This document shows positions 16,160 to 24,203 of a DNA stretch of 36,712 nt, piece by piece. Positions within the stretch are counted from its first letter, which is position 1, and each line of letters begins with the position of its first letter. Source of the stretch: AcAMD-5 sp044343935 (GTDB lineage Bacteria > Actinomycetota > Actinomycetes > S36-B12 > UBA5976); NCBI GenBank assembly GCA_044343935.1, contig JBIJDU010000014.1:1-36712 (forward strand), read 5' to 3'. The notes beneath the pieces are model-generated. The model made no database searches. It was not told the origin of the DNA and worked only from the letters and a program-made list of their open reading frames with translations. The position numbers and the translations under genes are program-made.

Positions 16160-16948
16160 GTGTCCATAATTGCTAAACTCTCGGATGTATCTGTTACCAG
16201 GGGTAAAACGCGTATCCTGCAAAACGTGAACTGGCAAATGCGTACATCTGAAAAATGGGCAGTGCTAGGACCAAACGGCGCTGGCAAAACGACATTTCTT
16301 CATTTACTTAGTGGCTACATTTTTCCAGCACAAGGATCAGTTGATGTTTTGGGCGAGCAATTTGGAATAAGTGATATTACTGAGATTAGAGCGCGCATTG
16401 GATTAGCTACAGCAAACATGCTCAATCGAATCGGTTTTGATGAGTCGGTACATGATGCGGTGATTAGCGCGGTGCATGGCGTAACTGGAATGGGACTTGA
16501 GCGATATGCGGACATTGATGAAGAACGTGCAATTGGCTTATTGACAGACTGGTCATTAACTGAATTAGCAGATAAACGAATTGCCAACATTTCAGATGGT
16601 GAACGTAAGCGAGTTCTAATAGCCCGAGCACTAATGCCTAATCCAGAATTGCTGTTATTGGACGAACCGACCGCAGCACTTGATTTAGGGTCCCGGGAGT
16701 CGCTGTTAAATAAATTGCAACAGCTGTGCCTTAAGGCGGACGCACCCGCTATCGTGATGGTTACTCACCATGTTGAAGAGATTCCGGCCGGCATCACCCA
16801 TGTTTTGTTATTAAGGGGTGGAAAAGTTATCGCTAGCGGCCCAATTGAACAGGTAATTTCCTCAGTAACTTTAAGCGCCACCTATGGCGTGCCGGTGGTA
16901 GTCCATCGCAGCGGCGATCGCTGGTTTGCCACAGCGCGAGTTAAGTAG
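16160..16948 (+). CDS. ABC ATPase without adjacent permease
   Basis: A 262-residue ABC ATP-binding protein with Walker A GPNGAGKTT (37-45), signature ISDGERKRVLIARAL, Walker B ELLLLDEPTAALD and H-loop VTHHVEE. The signature is degenerate (SDGE for SGGQ). The family resembles the stand-alone mycobacterial ATPase next to serB2 (Rv3041c, from memory). The GTG at 16160 has no Shine-Dalgarno but a -10-like box immediately upstream. The C-terminal tail continues past the H-loop with YGVPVVVHRSGDRWFATAR. No membrane partner is encoded nearby, so substrate and even transport function are unknown. Confidence 0.88.
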   Translation: MSIIAKLSDVSVTRGKTRILQNVNWQMRTSEKWAVLGPNGAGKTTFLHLLSGYIFPAQGSVDVLGEQFGISDITEIRARIGLATANMLNRIGFDESVHDAVISAVHGVTGMGLERYADIDEERAIGLLTDWSLTELADKRIANISDGERKRVLIARALMPNPELLLLDEPTAALDLGSRESLLNKLQQLCLKADAPAIVMVTHHVEEIPAGITHVLLLRGGKVIASGPIEQVISSVTLSATYGVPVVVHRSGDRWFATARVK

Positions 16949-16978
16949 GCGTTCTCCGGCAATTCCAAGGAATTTCAC

Positions 16979-16996
16979 TACAATTCAACCAGGAGG
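16979..16996 (+). promoter_or_regulatory. Candidate -10 box and strong Shine-Dalgarno for Bax-inhibitor gene
   Basis: TACAAT at 16979-16984 matches the -10 consensus closely and AGGAGG at 16991-16996 lies 4 nt before the ATG at 17001. This decides the start and rejects the longer frame beginning inside the ABC gene. The promoter is plausible; the -35 is weak. Confidence 0.45.
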
Positions 16997-17000
16997 AAAT

Positions 17001-17738
17001 ATGTCAAACCCGGTTATTGAACGAGTTGTTGGCGAATACGCTTTTGATCCAAATTTTCCGGCGGTAGAGAGCCGGCCGCTAACTCTTGATGCGGTGGTTA
17101 ATAAAGCAGTGCTGAGTGCGATATTTGTTGGACTTGGTGCGGTTACGGGCTGGACATTTGCACCACAGCTTGGATTTGGCACTGTTATGTTGTTGGCCAT
17201 GGTTGGTCTTGGCTTGGGGCTTGTAAATAGTTTTAAGAAGCAGGTTTCACCGGTTTTAGTTCTGGCATATGCGCTGGTGCAAGGCCTATTTGCTGGCACT
17301 TTAAGTTATGCGCTGAACTTGCAATACCCAGGCATCGCACAGCAGGCATTTTTAGGTGCTAGCGTCACTTTTGGGACGGTATTGACCATGTATGCTCTTC
17401 GAATTGTTCGAAGCGGACCTAAATTCTTCAAGTTTATGCAGTTTGCAGTTATTTCTTATGCTGTGTTTGCTCTTGTATCTTTTGGTTTTGCTATCTTTGG
17501 CATGAACGATGGTTGGGGTCTATACGGTGGATCCTTCGGTCTGTTATTTGCTGCCATTGGTGTCACTCTTGCCACATTGTCCTTGATAACAGATTTTGGG
17601 TTGATTGAGGAATCGGTAGCGATGCGAGTTCCTGAATCAGAAGCATGGCGACTTGCATTCGGGTTGACCGTAACCTTCGTGTGGTTGTATATCGAATTAC
17701 TTCGCTTGCTTGCATTACTGGCTCGTTCAAACGAATAA
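17001..17738 (+). CDS. Bax inhibitor-1/YccA family membrane protein
   Basis: A 245-residue integral-membrane protein of the Bax-inhibitor-1/YccA-like (UPF0005) group. After a ~35-residue polar N-terminus there are about seven hydrophobic segments, including ALVQGLFAGTLSYALN and a C-terminal TDFGLIEESVAMRVPESEAWRLAFGLTVTFVWLYIELLRLL. The paired acidic residues of the last loops are typical of the proton/calcium-leak fold, though function in Actinobacteria is not established. The ATG at 17001 is set by AGGAGG just upstream. It is followed 13 bp later by the NUDIX-like gene. Confidence 0.92.
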   Translation: MSNPVIERVVGEYAFDPNFPAVESRPLTLDAVVNKAVLSAIFVGLGAVTGWTFAPQLGFGTVMLLAMVGLGLGLVNSFKKQVSPVLVLAYALVQGLFAGTLSYALNLQYPGIAQQAFLGASVTFGTVLTMYALRIVRSGPKFFKFMQFAVISYAVFALVSFGFAIFGMNDGWGLYGGSFGLLFAAIGVTLATLSLITDFGLIEESVAMRVPESEAWRLAFGLTVTFVWLYIELLRLLALLARSNE

Positions 17739-17751
17739 TAGGGATTTATAA

Positions 17752-18285
17752 GTGCAAGCTGAGCTGGATGGTAGAACGAGTTGGTTAAGCGCAGATGCGA
17801 TCAAGGATGCTCGAGCTCAGTTACCAATTCTCTATGTCGAAGCCTTGCCAGTCCGAACTGATTCATCTGGCAAGGTTAGTCAAGTCGGGCTTTTATTAAG
17901 AGCGATGCCAGATGGTTCAATATCACGTGCGTTAGTTTCAGGTCGGGTACTCCATGGTGAATTGGTTAGAGATGCCCTGATTAGACATTTAGAAAAAGAT
18001 TTGGGAAATTTGGCTTTACCGCTGTTGCCCACTAGTACGTTGCCAGTTTCCATCTCAGAGTACTTCCCTGATCCTGAAATCTCTGGTTTACAGGATCCAA
18101 GGCAGCATGCAGTTGCGCTCAGTTATTTGATTCCAGTGCAGGGTGATTGTGCGCCGTCTCAAGCGTCTTTGGATTTGGCATGGTTAACTCCAGCAGAAGC
18201 TATCAGTGAACGAACTGCATCGGAAATGACTGGTGGTCAGCATAAGGTTTTACTAACCTTACTTGCCTTTGCTGGAGTGAATTGA
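17752..18285 (+). CDS. NUDIX-related protein, DUF4916-like
   Basis: A 177-residue protein resembling the DUF4916 NUDIX relatives next to the serB-linked ABC ATPase in mycobacteria (Rv3040c, from memory). The NUDIX box region GRVLHGELVRDALIRHLEKDLG keeps G-x5-E-x7-R but has H-L-E-K-D where the catalytic R-E-U-x-E-E run is expected, so two metal-binding glutamates are replaced. Hydrolysis of nucleoside diphosphate compounds is therefore doubtful. The start is GTG at 17752, after GGGA at 17742-17745. The downstream VKOR ATG shares one base with its stop. Confidence 0.85.
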   Translation: MQAELDGRTSWLSADAIKDARAQLPILYVEALPVRTDSSGKVSQVGLLLRAMPDGSISRALVSGRVLHGELVRDALIRHLEKDLGNLALPLLPTSTLPVSISEYFPDPEISGLQDPRQHAVALSYLIPVQGDCAPSQASLDLAWLTPAEAISERTASEMTGGQHKVLLTLLAFAGVN

Positions 18286-18824
18286 TGAATTATCGTGATA
18301 TCTCAAAACCATTTTCTTGGCTCGTTCTTGTTGGTGGAATCTTTGGCTTAGCAGCTTCAGCAGCCTTAACTATTGAGAAAATTTTTTTGCTGCAGAATCC
18401 GAACTACAAGTTATCTTGCAGTTTCAATGAGATTTTTGCCTGCGGTTCCATTGTTGCTACCGATCAGGCTTCAGTATTTGGTTTCGCAAATAGCATTATT
18501 GGCGTGATTGCATTTCCAGTTTTAATTACTATCGGCCTACTTGGTGTTTTTGGTACGAGTTTTCCAAAATTTGTTTTACCTGGCATTGTTATTGCAACAA
18601 GTTTGGCCCACGGATTTGTTTTGTGGTTGGTCTATCAAAGTTTGTATGTCATAGGAGCGCTATGCCCGTGGTGCATGGTTGTGTGGGCAGTCACAGTTCC
18701 AATTAATTTCTTTAGCGTTTCGGAACTCAAAGATGGTGCTATCGCTAGAAATTTAGCTGCAATTGCTACCGTGGGTTGGTTCTTCATCGTGGCAGCGCTA
18801 ATTGCAGTAAGGTTTTACATCTAA
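18285..18824 (+). CDS. Vitamin K epoxide reductase (VKOR) family protein
   Basis: Bacterial VKORs reoxidise DsbA-type thiol oxidases using menaquinone, so they power disulfide formation outside the cytoplasm. The 179-residue membrane protein has about four to five helices, the active-site CPWC (127-130) and the partner loop cysteines Cys45 and Cys53 in SCSFNEIFACGS, with the conserved SVFGFANSIIGVI following. ATG at 18285 is preferred over TTG one codon upstream because it shares one base with the NUDIX stop. There is no fused thioredoxin domain. Its stop codon directly abuts the convergent tRNA gene. Confidence 0.93.
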   Translation: MNYRDISKPFSWLVLVGGIFGLAASAALTIEKIFLLQNPNYKLSCSFNEIFACGSIVATDQASVFGFANSIIGVIAFPVLITIGLLGVFGTSFPKFVLPGIVIATSLAHGFVLWLVYQSLYVIGALCPWCMVVWAVTVPINFFSVSELKDGAIARNLAAIATVGWFFIVAALIAVRFYI

Positions 18825-18911
18825 TGGTGTCCGAGAGGGGACTTGAACCCCTACCCCCTATACGGGGACTAGCACCTCAAGCTAGCGCGTCTGCCGTTCC
18901 GCCACCCGGAC
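18825..18911 (-). tRNA. tRNA-Leu, anticodon GAG
   Basis: On the minus strand a complete class-II cloverleaf is visible. Acceptor GTCCGGG pairs with CTCGGAC through one G-U; anticodon stem CTAGC/GCTAG encloses loop TTGAGGT with anticodon GAG at 18876-18878; a long CCCC/GGGG-type variable arm follows; the T stem AGGGG/CCCCT encloses TTCAAGT. Discriminator A and the CCA end are encoded (18825-18827). The gene begins exactly one base after the VKOR stop codon on the other strand. It decodes CUC and CUU leucine codons. Confidence 0.96.
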
Positions 18912-18972
18912 TGAATGCGAACAATAACAATGTCTAGAGAACTTTTATTAGGCAAGGTAAGGGAAGGCGAAT

Positions 18973-20292
18973 ATGACATCTCGTGACAGCTTTATTCAGC
19001 TTGCTGAGCCAGAAGTAGTTCAAATAACTCAAGAATTAATCCGTATCGATACCACCAATTTTGGCGATGATTCTGGACCAGGCGAGGCGCTGGCTGCCGA
19101 ATACGTTGCGGGTTTGTTAGCCGAGGTAGGAATTGATTCACACACTTATGAAGGCAAAACCGGTAGGCATAACGTGGTGGCCCGAATACCTGGGAAAGAT
19201 TCAAAAAGGGGAGCACTAGCAATTCATGGTCATCTTGATGTAGTTCCCGCAGTTGGCGAATGGAAATATCCAGCTTTCAGTGGCGAATTGGTTGATGATG
19301 TAGTTTGGGGCAGAGGCGCAGTGGATATGAAGAGCGGCTGCGCGATCACATTAGCCACGCTACGCGCTTGGCAGAGATTGGGGATAACACCTAATCGTGA
19401 TTTGGTACTCATGTTCACAGCTGATGAAGAAGCTGGGAGTAGATATGGCGCACATTGGCTAGTTGCTAATGCAAAAAACGAATTTGAGGGTGTTACTGAA
19501 GCAGTGGGTGAGGTGGGTGGATTTTCATATTCGCTACGGGAGGATCTACAACTTTACTTTATCGAGGCAGCACAAAAAGGTATTGCTTGGTTGGAACTAC
19601 ATGCCGCTGGAGTGGCTGGACATGGTTCGATGATCCAATCAAATAATGCAGTGGTCCAGATTGCGGCAGCCGTAGAGCGGCTTGGGAACTATAAATGGCC
19701 AATCAGGTTGACCGACACGGTGAGAATTTTACTGCAAGAGGTATCTGAGTTAACTGGAATTGAGCTTAATGAAAGTAATCCAGAAGAATTGATAGCAACA
19801 TTTGGCTCGCTAGCAAAAATAATTGGCGCAACAATTCAACATACTGCAAATCCAACAATGTTGAGCGCGGGTTATAAGACCAACGTAGTGCCACAAGACG
19901 CCATGGCTGTAGTTGATGGTCGTTTCCTTCCTGGCTTGCAAGATGATTTCATGAATCAGATTAGGCAGATAGTGGGACCAGAGATCGAAATTAAGCCACA
20001 AATAATTGAACGTTCGGTCGAAACATCATTCGATGGCGACTTAGTTGATGCCATCAAAAATAGCATTCTGACTGAAGATCCAGCTGCCAAGGTACTGCCA
20101 TACACGTTAAGTGGCGGCACTGATGCTAAAGCTTTAGACAAGCTTGGAATAAGGTGTTTTGGCTTTGCCCCACTTAAATTGCCAGCCACTTTAGATTTTG
20201 CTGCACTTTTTCATGGCGTGAATGAACGAGTACCAGCTGAATCATTGAGATTTGGCGTTAGAGTCTTCAACACTTTTTTGAGCGAGGCGTAA
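18973..20292 (+). CDS. M20/M25/M40 family metallopeptidase
   Basis: A 439-residue cytoplasmic dizinc peptidase or amidohydrolase of the M20 family. Metal and catalytic motifs are HGHLD (His87, Asp89), the bridging aspartate at 118 in AVDMKSG, and TADEEAG (Glu152 and Glu153). A dimerisation domain occupies the middle (about 200-320, with GVAGHGSMIQ) and a C-terminal LSGGTDAKAL plus FHGVNERV close the active site. Substrate is likely a dipeptide or N-acyl amino acid but cannot be fixed from sequence. GGAAGG at 18962-18967 precedes the ATG. It abuts uppP with no spacer. Confidence 0.92.
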   Translation: MTSRDSFIQLAEPEVVQITQELIRIDTTNFGDDSGPGEALAAEYVAGLLAEVGIDSHTYEGKTGRHNVVARIPGKDSKRGALAIHGHLDVVPAVGEWKYPAFSGELVDDVVWGRGAVDMKSGCAITLATLRAWQRLGITPNRDLVLMFTADEEAGSRYGAHWLVANAKNEFEGVTEAVGEVGGFSYSLREDLQLYFIEAAQKGIAWLELHAAGVAGHGSMIQSNNAVVQIAAAVERLGNYKWPIRLTDTVRILLQEVSELTGIELNESNPEELIATFGSLAKIIGATIQHTANPTMLSAGYKTNVVPQDAMAVVDGRFLPGLQDDFMNQIRQIVGPEIEIKPQIIERSVETSFDGDLVDAIKNSILTEDPAAKVLPYTLSGGTDAKALDKLGIRCFGFAPLKLPATLDFAALFHGVNERVPAESLRFGVRVFNTFLSEA

Positions 20293-21105
20293 TTGGATCT
20301 CTTGTTTCAAGCAATTTTTCTAGGATTGATTCAGGGGTTAACTGAGTATCTACCAATATCTTCAACAGGTCATGTACGAATCTCAGCTGCATTTCTTGGA
20401 ATTCCAGATCCCGGATCGGCGTTTTCAGCAGTAACTCAAATTGGAACAGCGCTAGCAGTTGCTATCTATTTTAGAAATGAAATGTTGCGATTAGCGTTGG
20501 TGGTAACTGGGCGCTCAACGGATGCTGAGGACAAGAAACTACTCCAATATATGGTGATAGCGACAATTCCAATAGTTGTAATTGGCTATACTTTTGCTGA
20601 TTTTTTCCAGCAGGGTGCCCGCGATCTCAGATTAATCGCCTCAGTACTAATAATTTTTGGAATTCTTCTTTATCTTGCCGATAAATTTGGTAAAAATACA
20701 AAGGATCAAAGTCAAGTTACCCTCTCAAATGCTTTCTTGATTGGGGTAGCTCAAACTATGGCTTTGATCCCAGGAGTTAGTAGATCAGGTGCCACCATGA
20801 CTATGGGCAGAGTTTTAGGTTTAAATCGAATTGCTGCAGCGAGGGTTTCTTTTTTACTATCGCTGCCAGCCGTGATGCTAGCAGCTGTGTATGAGATGAG
20901 ATTTATTGGCGATGATTCCAATTTTGATTGGCCGCTGACATTACTTGCGTCAGCTATAGCTTTTGTAACAGGATACTTAACTATTGGCTTTATGCTACGT
21001 TGGCTTGCTGCTCATTCGTTCACAATTTTTGCAGTTTATCGCGTTATTCTTGGTTTAATTGTTTTTATCGCAATTATCTATTTCGATCTCAATCCGTTGG
21101 CATGA
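20293..21105 (+). CDS. uppP: Undecaprenyl-diphosphatase UppP (BacA)
   Basis: UppP removes a phosphate from undecaprenyl diphosphate, recycling the lipid carrier for peptidoglycan synthesis, and can give bacitracin tolerance. The 270-residue membrane protein carries the two family motifs: Q-x3-E in QGLTEYLPISSTGH near residues 14-26, and PGVSRSGATM. About eight hydrophobic helices follow. The start is TTG at 20293, immediately after the peptidase stop; the resulting N-terminus matches the family. It begins the conserved uppP, phosphatase, DUF3090, SCO1664, mshC order known from mycobacteria and streptomycetes. Confidence 0.95.
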   Translation: MDLLFQAIFLGLIQGLTEYLPISSTGHVRISAAFLGIPDPGSAFSAVTQIGTALAVAIYFRNEMLRLALVVTGRSTDAEDKKLLQYMVIATIPIVVIGYTFADFFQQGARDLRLIASVLIIFGILLYLADKFGKNTKDQSQVTLSNAFLIGVAQTMALIPGVSRSGATMTMGRVLGLNRIAAARVSFLLSLPAVMLAAVYEMRFIGDDSNFDWPLTLLASAIAFVTGYLTIGFMLRWLAAHSFTIFAVYRVILGLIVFIAIIYFDLNPLA

Positions 21106-21106
21106 T

Positions 21107-21736
21107 ATGGATATTCTTATTTTCAGACATGCTGAATCAACAGCAAATGCCACCGGATTGTTAGCTGGCAGAACGCCTGGTATCGAATTATCTGATAAAG
21201 GAAAAGAGCAAGCAACTGGTTTAGGATCTGTTTTTAGCGGATACGGTTTTAATGCAGTAATTTCATCACCCATTTCCCGCTGTCTAGAAACCGCCAAAAG
21301 TGCGCTACCAAATCACGATCAGATATTGATAGATGACAATTTTATCGAACTTGATTTTGGTGATTGGACTGGGATGTCATTGAAAGAATTAGCAGCAAAG
21401 GATGAATGGAAACTCGTTCAGAAATCACCAAGTAAATTTCGATTTCCGAATGGCGAATCATTCATAGACCTGCATCAACGTGTTGCCAGGGGACTAACGC
21501 AAATCGTCAATACCTTTGAACCATCGAACAAGATTGCACTGTTCACTCATGCAGATGTAATCAAAATGATTGTAACCTGGCTTCTCGATTCACCAATTGA
21601 TAAATTTCAACGCGTCACAATTGATCCAGCTTCAATAACAATCGTGGCACACGGCGAGTTGGGGCTATGCATTAAATCTGTTAATCTTGATGCTAAGAGC
21701 GACCGCATTAAGCAGGTGTTCAATAATGGAGATTAG
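21107..21736 (+). CDS. Histidine phosphatase family protein (phosphoglycerate mutase-like)
   Basis: A 209-residue member of the histidine phosphatase superfamily, branch 1. The catalytic motif reads FRHAEST, an RHA version of RHG, at residues 6-12; the proton-donor glutamate lies in ELDFGDWTG and the second histidine in FTHADVIK. The ATG at 21107 lies one base after the uppP stop; the longer frame to 21059 runs inside uppP and is rejected. Substrate is unknown. The same gene sits between uppP and DUF3090 in mycobacteria, so a link to that conserved actinobacterial cluster is likely. Confidence 0.9.
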   Translation: MDILIFRHAESTANATGLLAGRTPGIELSDKGKEQATGLGSVFSGYGFNAVISSPISRCLETAKSALPNHDQILIDDNFIELDFGDWTGMSLKELAAKDEWKLVQKSPSKFRFPNGESFIDLHQRVARGLTQIVNTFEPSNKIALFTHADVIKMIVTWLLDSPIDKFQRVTIDPASITIVAHGELGLCIKSVNLDAKSDRIKQVFNNGD

Positions 21737-22217
21737 CGAACCACGGCGGTGTATTATTGGAACGGTTGGCTTGCCTGGGGATCGCACTTTTTATTGGCAG
21801 ATTGCTAAAGGACAGGATATCTATTCAATAAAAATTGAGAAACAACAGGCGGCAGTTATCGCTGAACAGATAGATTCTTTACTCGATGACCTATCTGATG
21901 ACTTTGAAATTCCAAACCGGAAAAGTATCCCGACTATGGACAATGATTCGCTGGAGTTGCCAATTGAGTCTCAATTCGATCTAGTGAGTTTAGGGGTTTA
22001 TTTAGTTAATCTATTGGTTCAATTAGATCTAAAATTATTGGATTCAGAAGGTGATTCGCTGGACCTTAGAATATTTTTGACGCCTGCTGTAGCTCGTGAG
22101 TTTTGTGCTAGAGCAAAGGTAGTTGTGGCTGCTGGTCGCAGCACTTGTCCGTTTTGCCAACTTCCAATAGAGCCTGATGGTCATATCTGTGTGAGAGCAA
22201 ATGGATACCGTAGATAG
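21726..22217 (+). CDS. DUF3090 family protein
   Basis: A 163-residue actinobacterial DUF3090 protein of unknown function. The N-terminal half is a beta-rich domain beginning RRCIIGTVGLPGDRTFYWQI with KQQAAVIAEQIDSLLDDL; the C-terminus reads CPFCQLPIEPDGHIC followed by VRANGYRR, an apparent zinc-binding C-x2-C...H-x2-C knuckle. ATG at 21726 overlaps the upstream phosphatase by 11 nt, and its end overlaps the SCO1664-family gene by 17 nt. This order is conserved beside mshC across Actinobacteria. Confidence 0.9.
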   Translation: MEISEPRRCIIGTVGLPGDRTFYWQIAKGQDIYSIKIEKQQAAVIAEQIDSLLDDLSDDFEIPNRKSIPTMDNDSLELPIESQFDLVSLGVYLVNLLVQLDLKLLDSEGDSLDLRIFLTPAVAREFCARAKVVVAAGRSTCPFCQLPIEPDGHICVRANGYRR

Positions 22218-22968
22218 TTCAATCATTGATAAGTTGGCTGCGGTAGAAAAGGTAGAACAATTTGCAAACGCTTCTAATACAGTTTTTTTGTTAAGTTTTC
22301 CAGACGACAGCCAAATGGTCTTCAAACCCGGCATGGGAGAGCGACCGCTGTGGGACTTTGAAGCAGGGACTCTCTGGCAACGAGAATATCTGGCAGCACA
22401 AATTTATGGACTTATGGATGTATTTGTACCAAAGAGCTATCTGATAACCGAATCGGTATTGGGTAGTGGATTGCTGATGGAATATGTTAATTTTGACGAT
22501 TCTGATATCGCTGCGATTTTGCCGCTATCTGATACCCCGGGAGAGGGATGGATTCAATCAATCTCAGGGGTAACTAGAACGAATGAAGAAGTTGTACTTT
22601 GGCATAAGAATTTGAAGGAATTACGTGCGATTGCTTTAGTAGATGCTGTTACAAATAACGCTGATCGCAAAGTTGGCCACATTGGACTTATTGAGCATGG
22701 CTTTGTGGCATTTGATCACGGTTTGACATTTCATTCGGAGCCTAAACTGCGCACATTCTTGTGGGGTTGGCAGGGTGAGAAGTTCTCGGAATCTGAAATT
22801 TTCAAATTAGAGAATATGAGAGAAGTTTTAAACAATTATGATTTCAAAGATTTGATAACAGAAGAAGAGATCGACGCTCTTTATTCACGCATAGAAAACC
22901 TGTTAGATACTTCTGTATTTCCCATGTTGCCAGAAGACCGTCCTGCTCTGCCATGGCCCGTTTTCTGA
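22201..22968 (+). CDS. SCO1664 family protein (kinase-like fold)
   Basis: A 255-residue protein resembling the SCO1664 family, whose members have remote similarity to phosphatidylinositol 3/4-kinase-like folds. Visible conserved blocks are FKPGMGERPLWDFEAGTL with a candidate ATP-binding lysine, VDAVTNNADRKVGH, and FDHGLTFHSEPKLRTFLW, resembling a kinase catalytic loop and metal site. The substrate is unknown. The ATG overlaps the DUF3090 gene by 17 nt and it lies 19 bp before mshC, suggesting a role tied to its neighbours. Kinase activity is inference. Confidence 0.88.
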   Translation: MDTVDSSIIDKLAAVEKVEQFANASNTVFLLSFPDDSQMVFKPGMGERPLWDFEAGTLWQREYLAAQIYGLMDVFVPKSYLITESVLGSGLLMEYVNFDDSDIAAILPLSDTPGEGWIQSISGVTRTNEEVVLWHKNLKELRAIALVDAVTNNADRKVGHIGLIEHGFVAFDHGLTFHSEPKLRTFLWGWQGEKFSESEIFKLENMREVLNNYDFKDLITEEEIDALYSRIENLLDTSVFPMLPEDRPALPWPVF

Positions 22969-22987
22969 TATCACCTATGATAACTCC

Positions 22988-24196
22988 GTGAATTCTTGGC
23001 CTTTCCCAACCCTAAATAGTGGAAAAAGCATCCCTGGGCGATTATTGATTCCCGATACAGTTAGCGGAACGATGTATGAACCCATTTCAAGATCGAAGCT
23101 TAAGTTGTACGTTTGTGGCGTTACACCTTATGACTCTGCTCATGTTGGTCATCTCTTTACCTATTTAATTTTTGATGTTCTCAACAGATCAGCCAGGAAA
23201 TTGGGAGCTGAGGTTGTGTATGTTCAAAATATAACTGATATCGATGATCCGTTATTTGAAAGAGCTCGTAAAGTGAATCGCGACTGGCGCGATATTGTCA
23301 ATCAACAAATTGACAGCTTCAAGACGGCGATGGAGTATTTGAGAGTAGTGCCACCTACTTATTACCCTGCTGTAACGGAAGAAATCGATAATATCATTCA
23401 GGCATCCTCCAGGCTTGGTCAGAAGCTTTACCTTCTTGATGGCACTACTTATTTCGAATGTGATGTTGATAATTTAGCAGAATTTACTAACTTTGATAAA
23501 TCCGAATTACTTTCGATTCTCGCCGAACGCGGTGGTGATCCAGATCGAAAGGAAAAGAAAAATGAGCTTGATCCAAAAGTTTGGGTTGAATCGGCTGAGG
23601 ATGAACCTTCATGGAATAGCCCATTTGGTAATGGTCGTCCAGGATGGCACATCGAATGCGTAGCGATAGCCAACCGCTATTTAAAGAATACATTTGATGT
23701 ACAGGGGGGCGGGATAGATCTTCTTTTCCCACATCATGCCTTTTGCAATCAAATGAATTTAGCCATCAATAATGAACCCTTAGCAAGAGGTTTTCTTCAT
23801 ATTGAGTTAGTTGAATATAAGGGTCACAAAATGAGTAAGTCGCTTGGTAATTTAGTTTTTCTGAAGGATTTAATAGATGCTGGTTTCAGTACAGATGAAA
23901 TTAGGCTTGGATTACTTCAAAAGGATTGGCAAACCTCCTGGGAGTTCAATATGCAGGCTATTTATAGCGGGCGCGAGGTTCTTAACTTATGGCAGGATTG
24001 GCTTGCAAGTTCTCAATTTATTAGTTTTGATTATTTAGTTGCACTTGCTAATGATACTATTTTCAATGGGTTAGCAATTGATAAGTTTATTTCTGGAATT
24101 GCTTCTCTTCCAGTAGTGAGCTTAGATGAAGTAGACATAGATGAATCATTGAATTTCTTGAATGATCTCTTAGGTTTGGATTTGCAAATCAGGTGA
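22988..24196 (+). CDS. mshC: Cysteine:1D-myo-inositol 2-amino-2-deoxy-glucopyranoside ligase MshC
   Basis: MshC joins cysteine to GlcN-inositol using ATP, the penultimate step of mycothiol synthesis. It is related to cysteinyl-tRNA synthetase, but VCGVTPYDSAHVGHLFTYL and the VYVQNITDIDDPLFERA and LRVVPPTYYPAV blocks are MshC-like. Zinc ligands are Cys43, Cys224 (GWHIECVAI) and His249, at the Cys43/Cys231/His256 spacing I recall for M. smegmatis MshC. KMSKS lies at 281-285. The GTG at 22988 yields an N-terminus matching the family (MNSWPFPTL...DTVSG). There is no clear Shine-Dalgarno. Length is 402 residues; pgi follows 7 bp later. Confidence 0.94.
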   Translation: MNSWPFPTLNSGKSIPGRLLIPDTVSGTMYEPISRSKLKLYVCGVTPYDSAHVGHLFTYLIFDVLNRSARKLGAEVVYVQNITDIDDPLFERARKVNRDWRDIVNQQIDSFKTAMEYLRVVPPTYYPAVTEEIDNIIQASSRLGQKLYLLDGTTYFECDVDNLAEFTNFDKSELLSILAERGGDPDRKEKKNELDPKVWVESAEDEPSWNSPFGNGRPGWHIECVAIANRYLKNTFDVQGGGIDLLFPHHAFCNQMNLAINNEPLARGFLHIELVEYKGHKMSKSLGNLVFLKDLIDAGFSTDEIRLGLLQKDWQTSWEFNMQAIYSGREVLNLWQDWLASSQFISFDYLVALANDTIFNGLAIDKFISGIASLPVVSLDEVDIDESLNFLNDLLGLDLQIR

Positions 24197-24203
24197 TGTT
24201 GAA

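Noticed and set aside
16926..17000. N-terminal extension of the Bax-inhibitor-1 protein
   Set aside because: AGGAGG at 16991-16996 places the start at 17001, and the extension overlaps the ABC ATPase gene.
22988..24196. Cysteinyl-tRNA synthetase instead of MshC
   Set aside because: The VCGVTPYD motif, the MshC-like N-terminus and the Cys43/Cys224/His249 arrangement fit MshC better than CysS.
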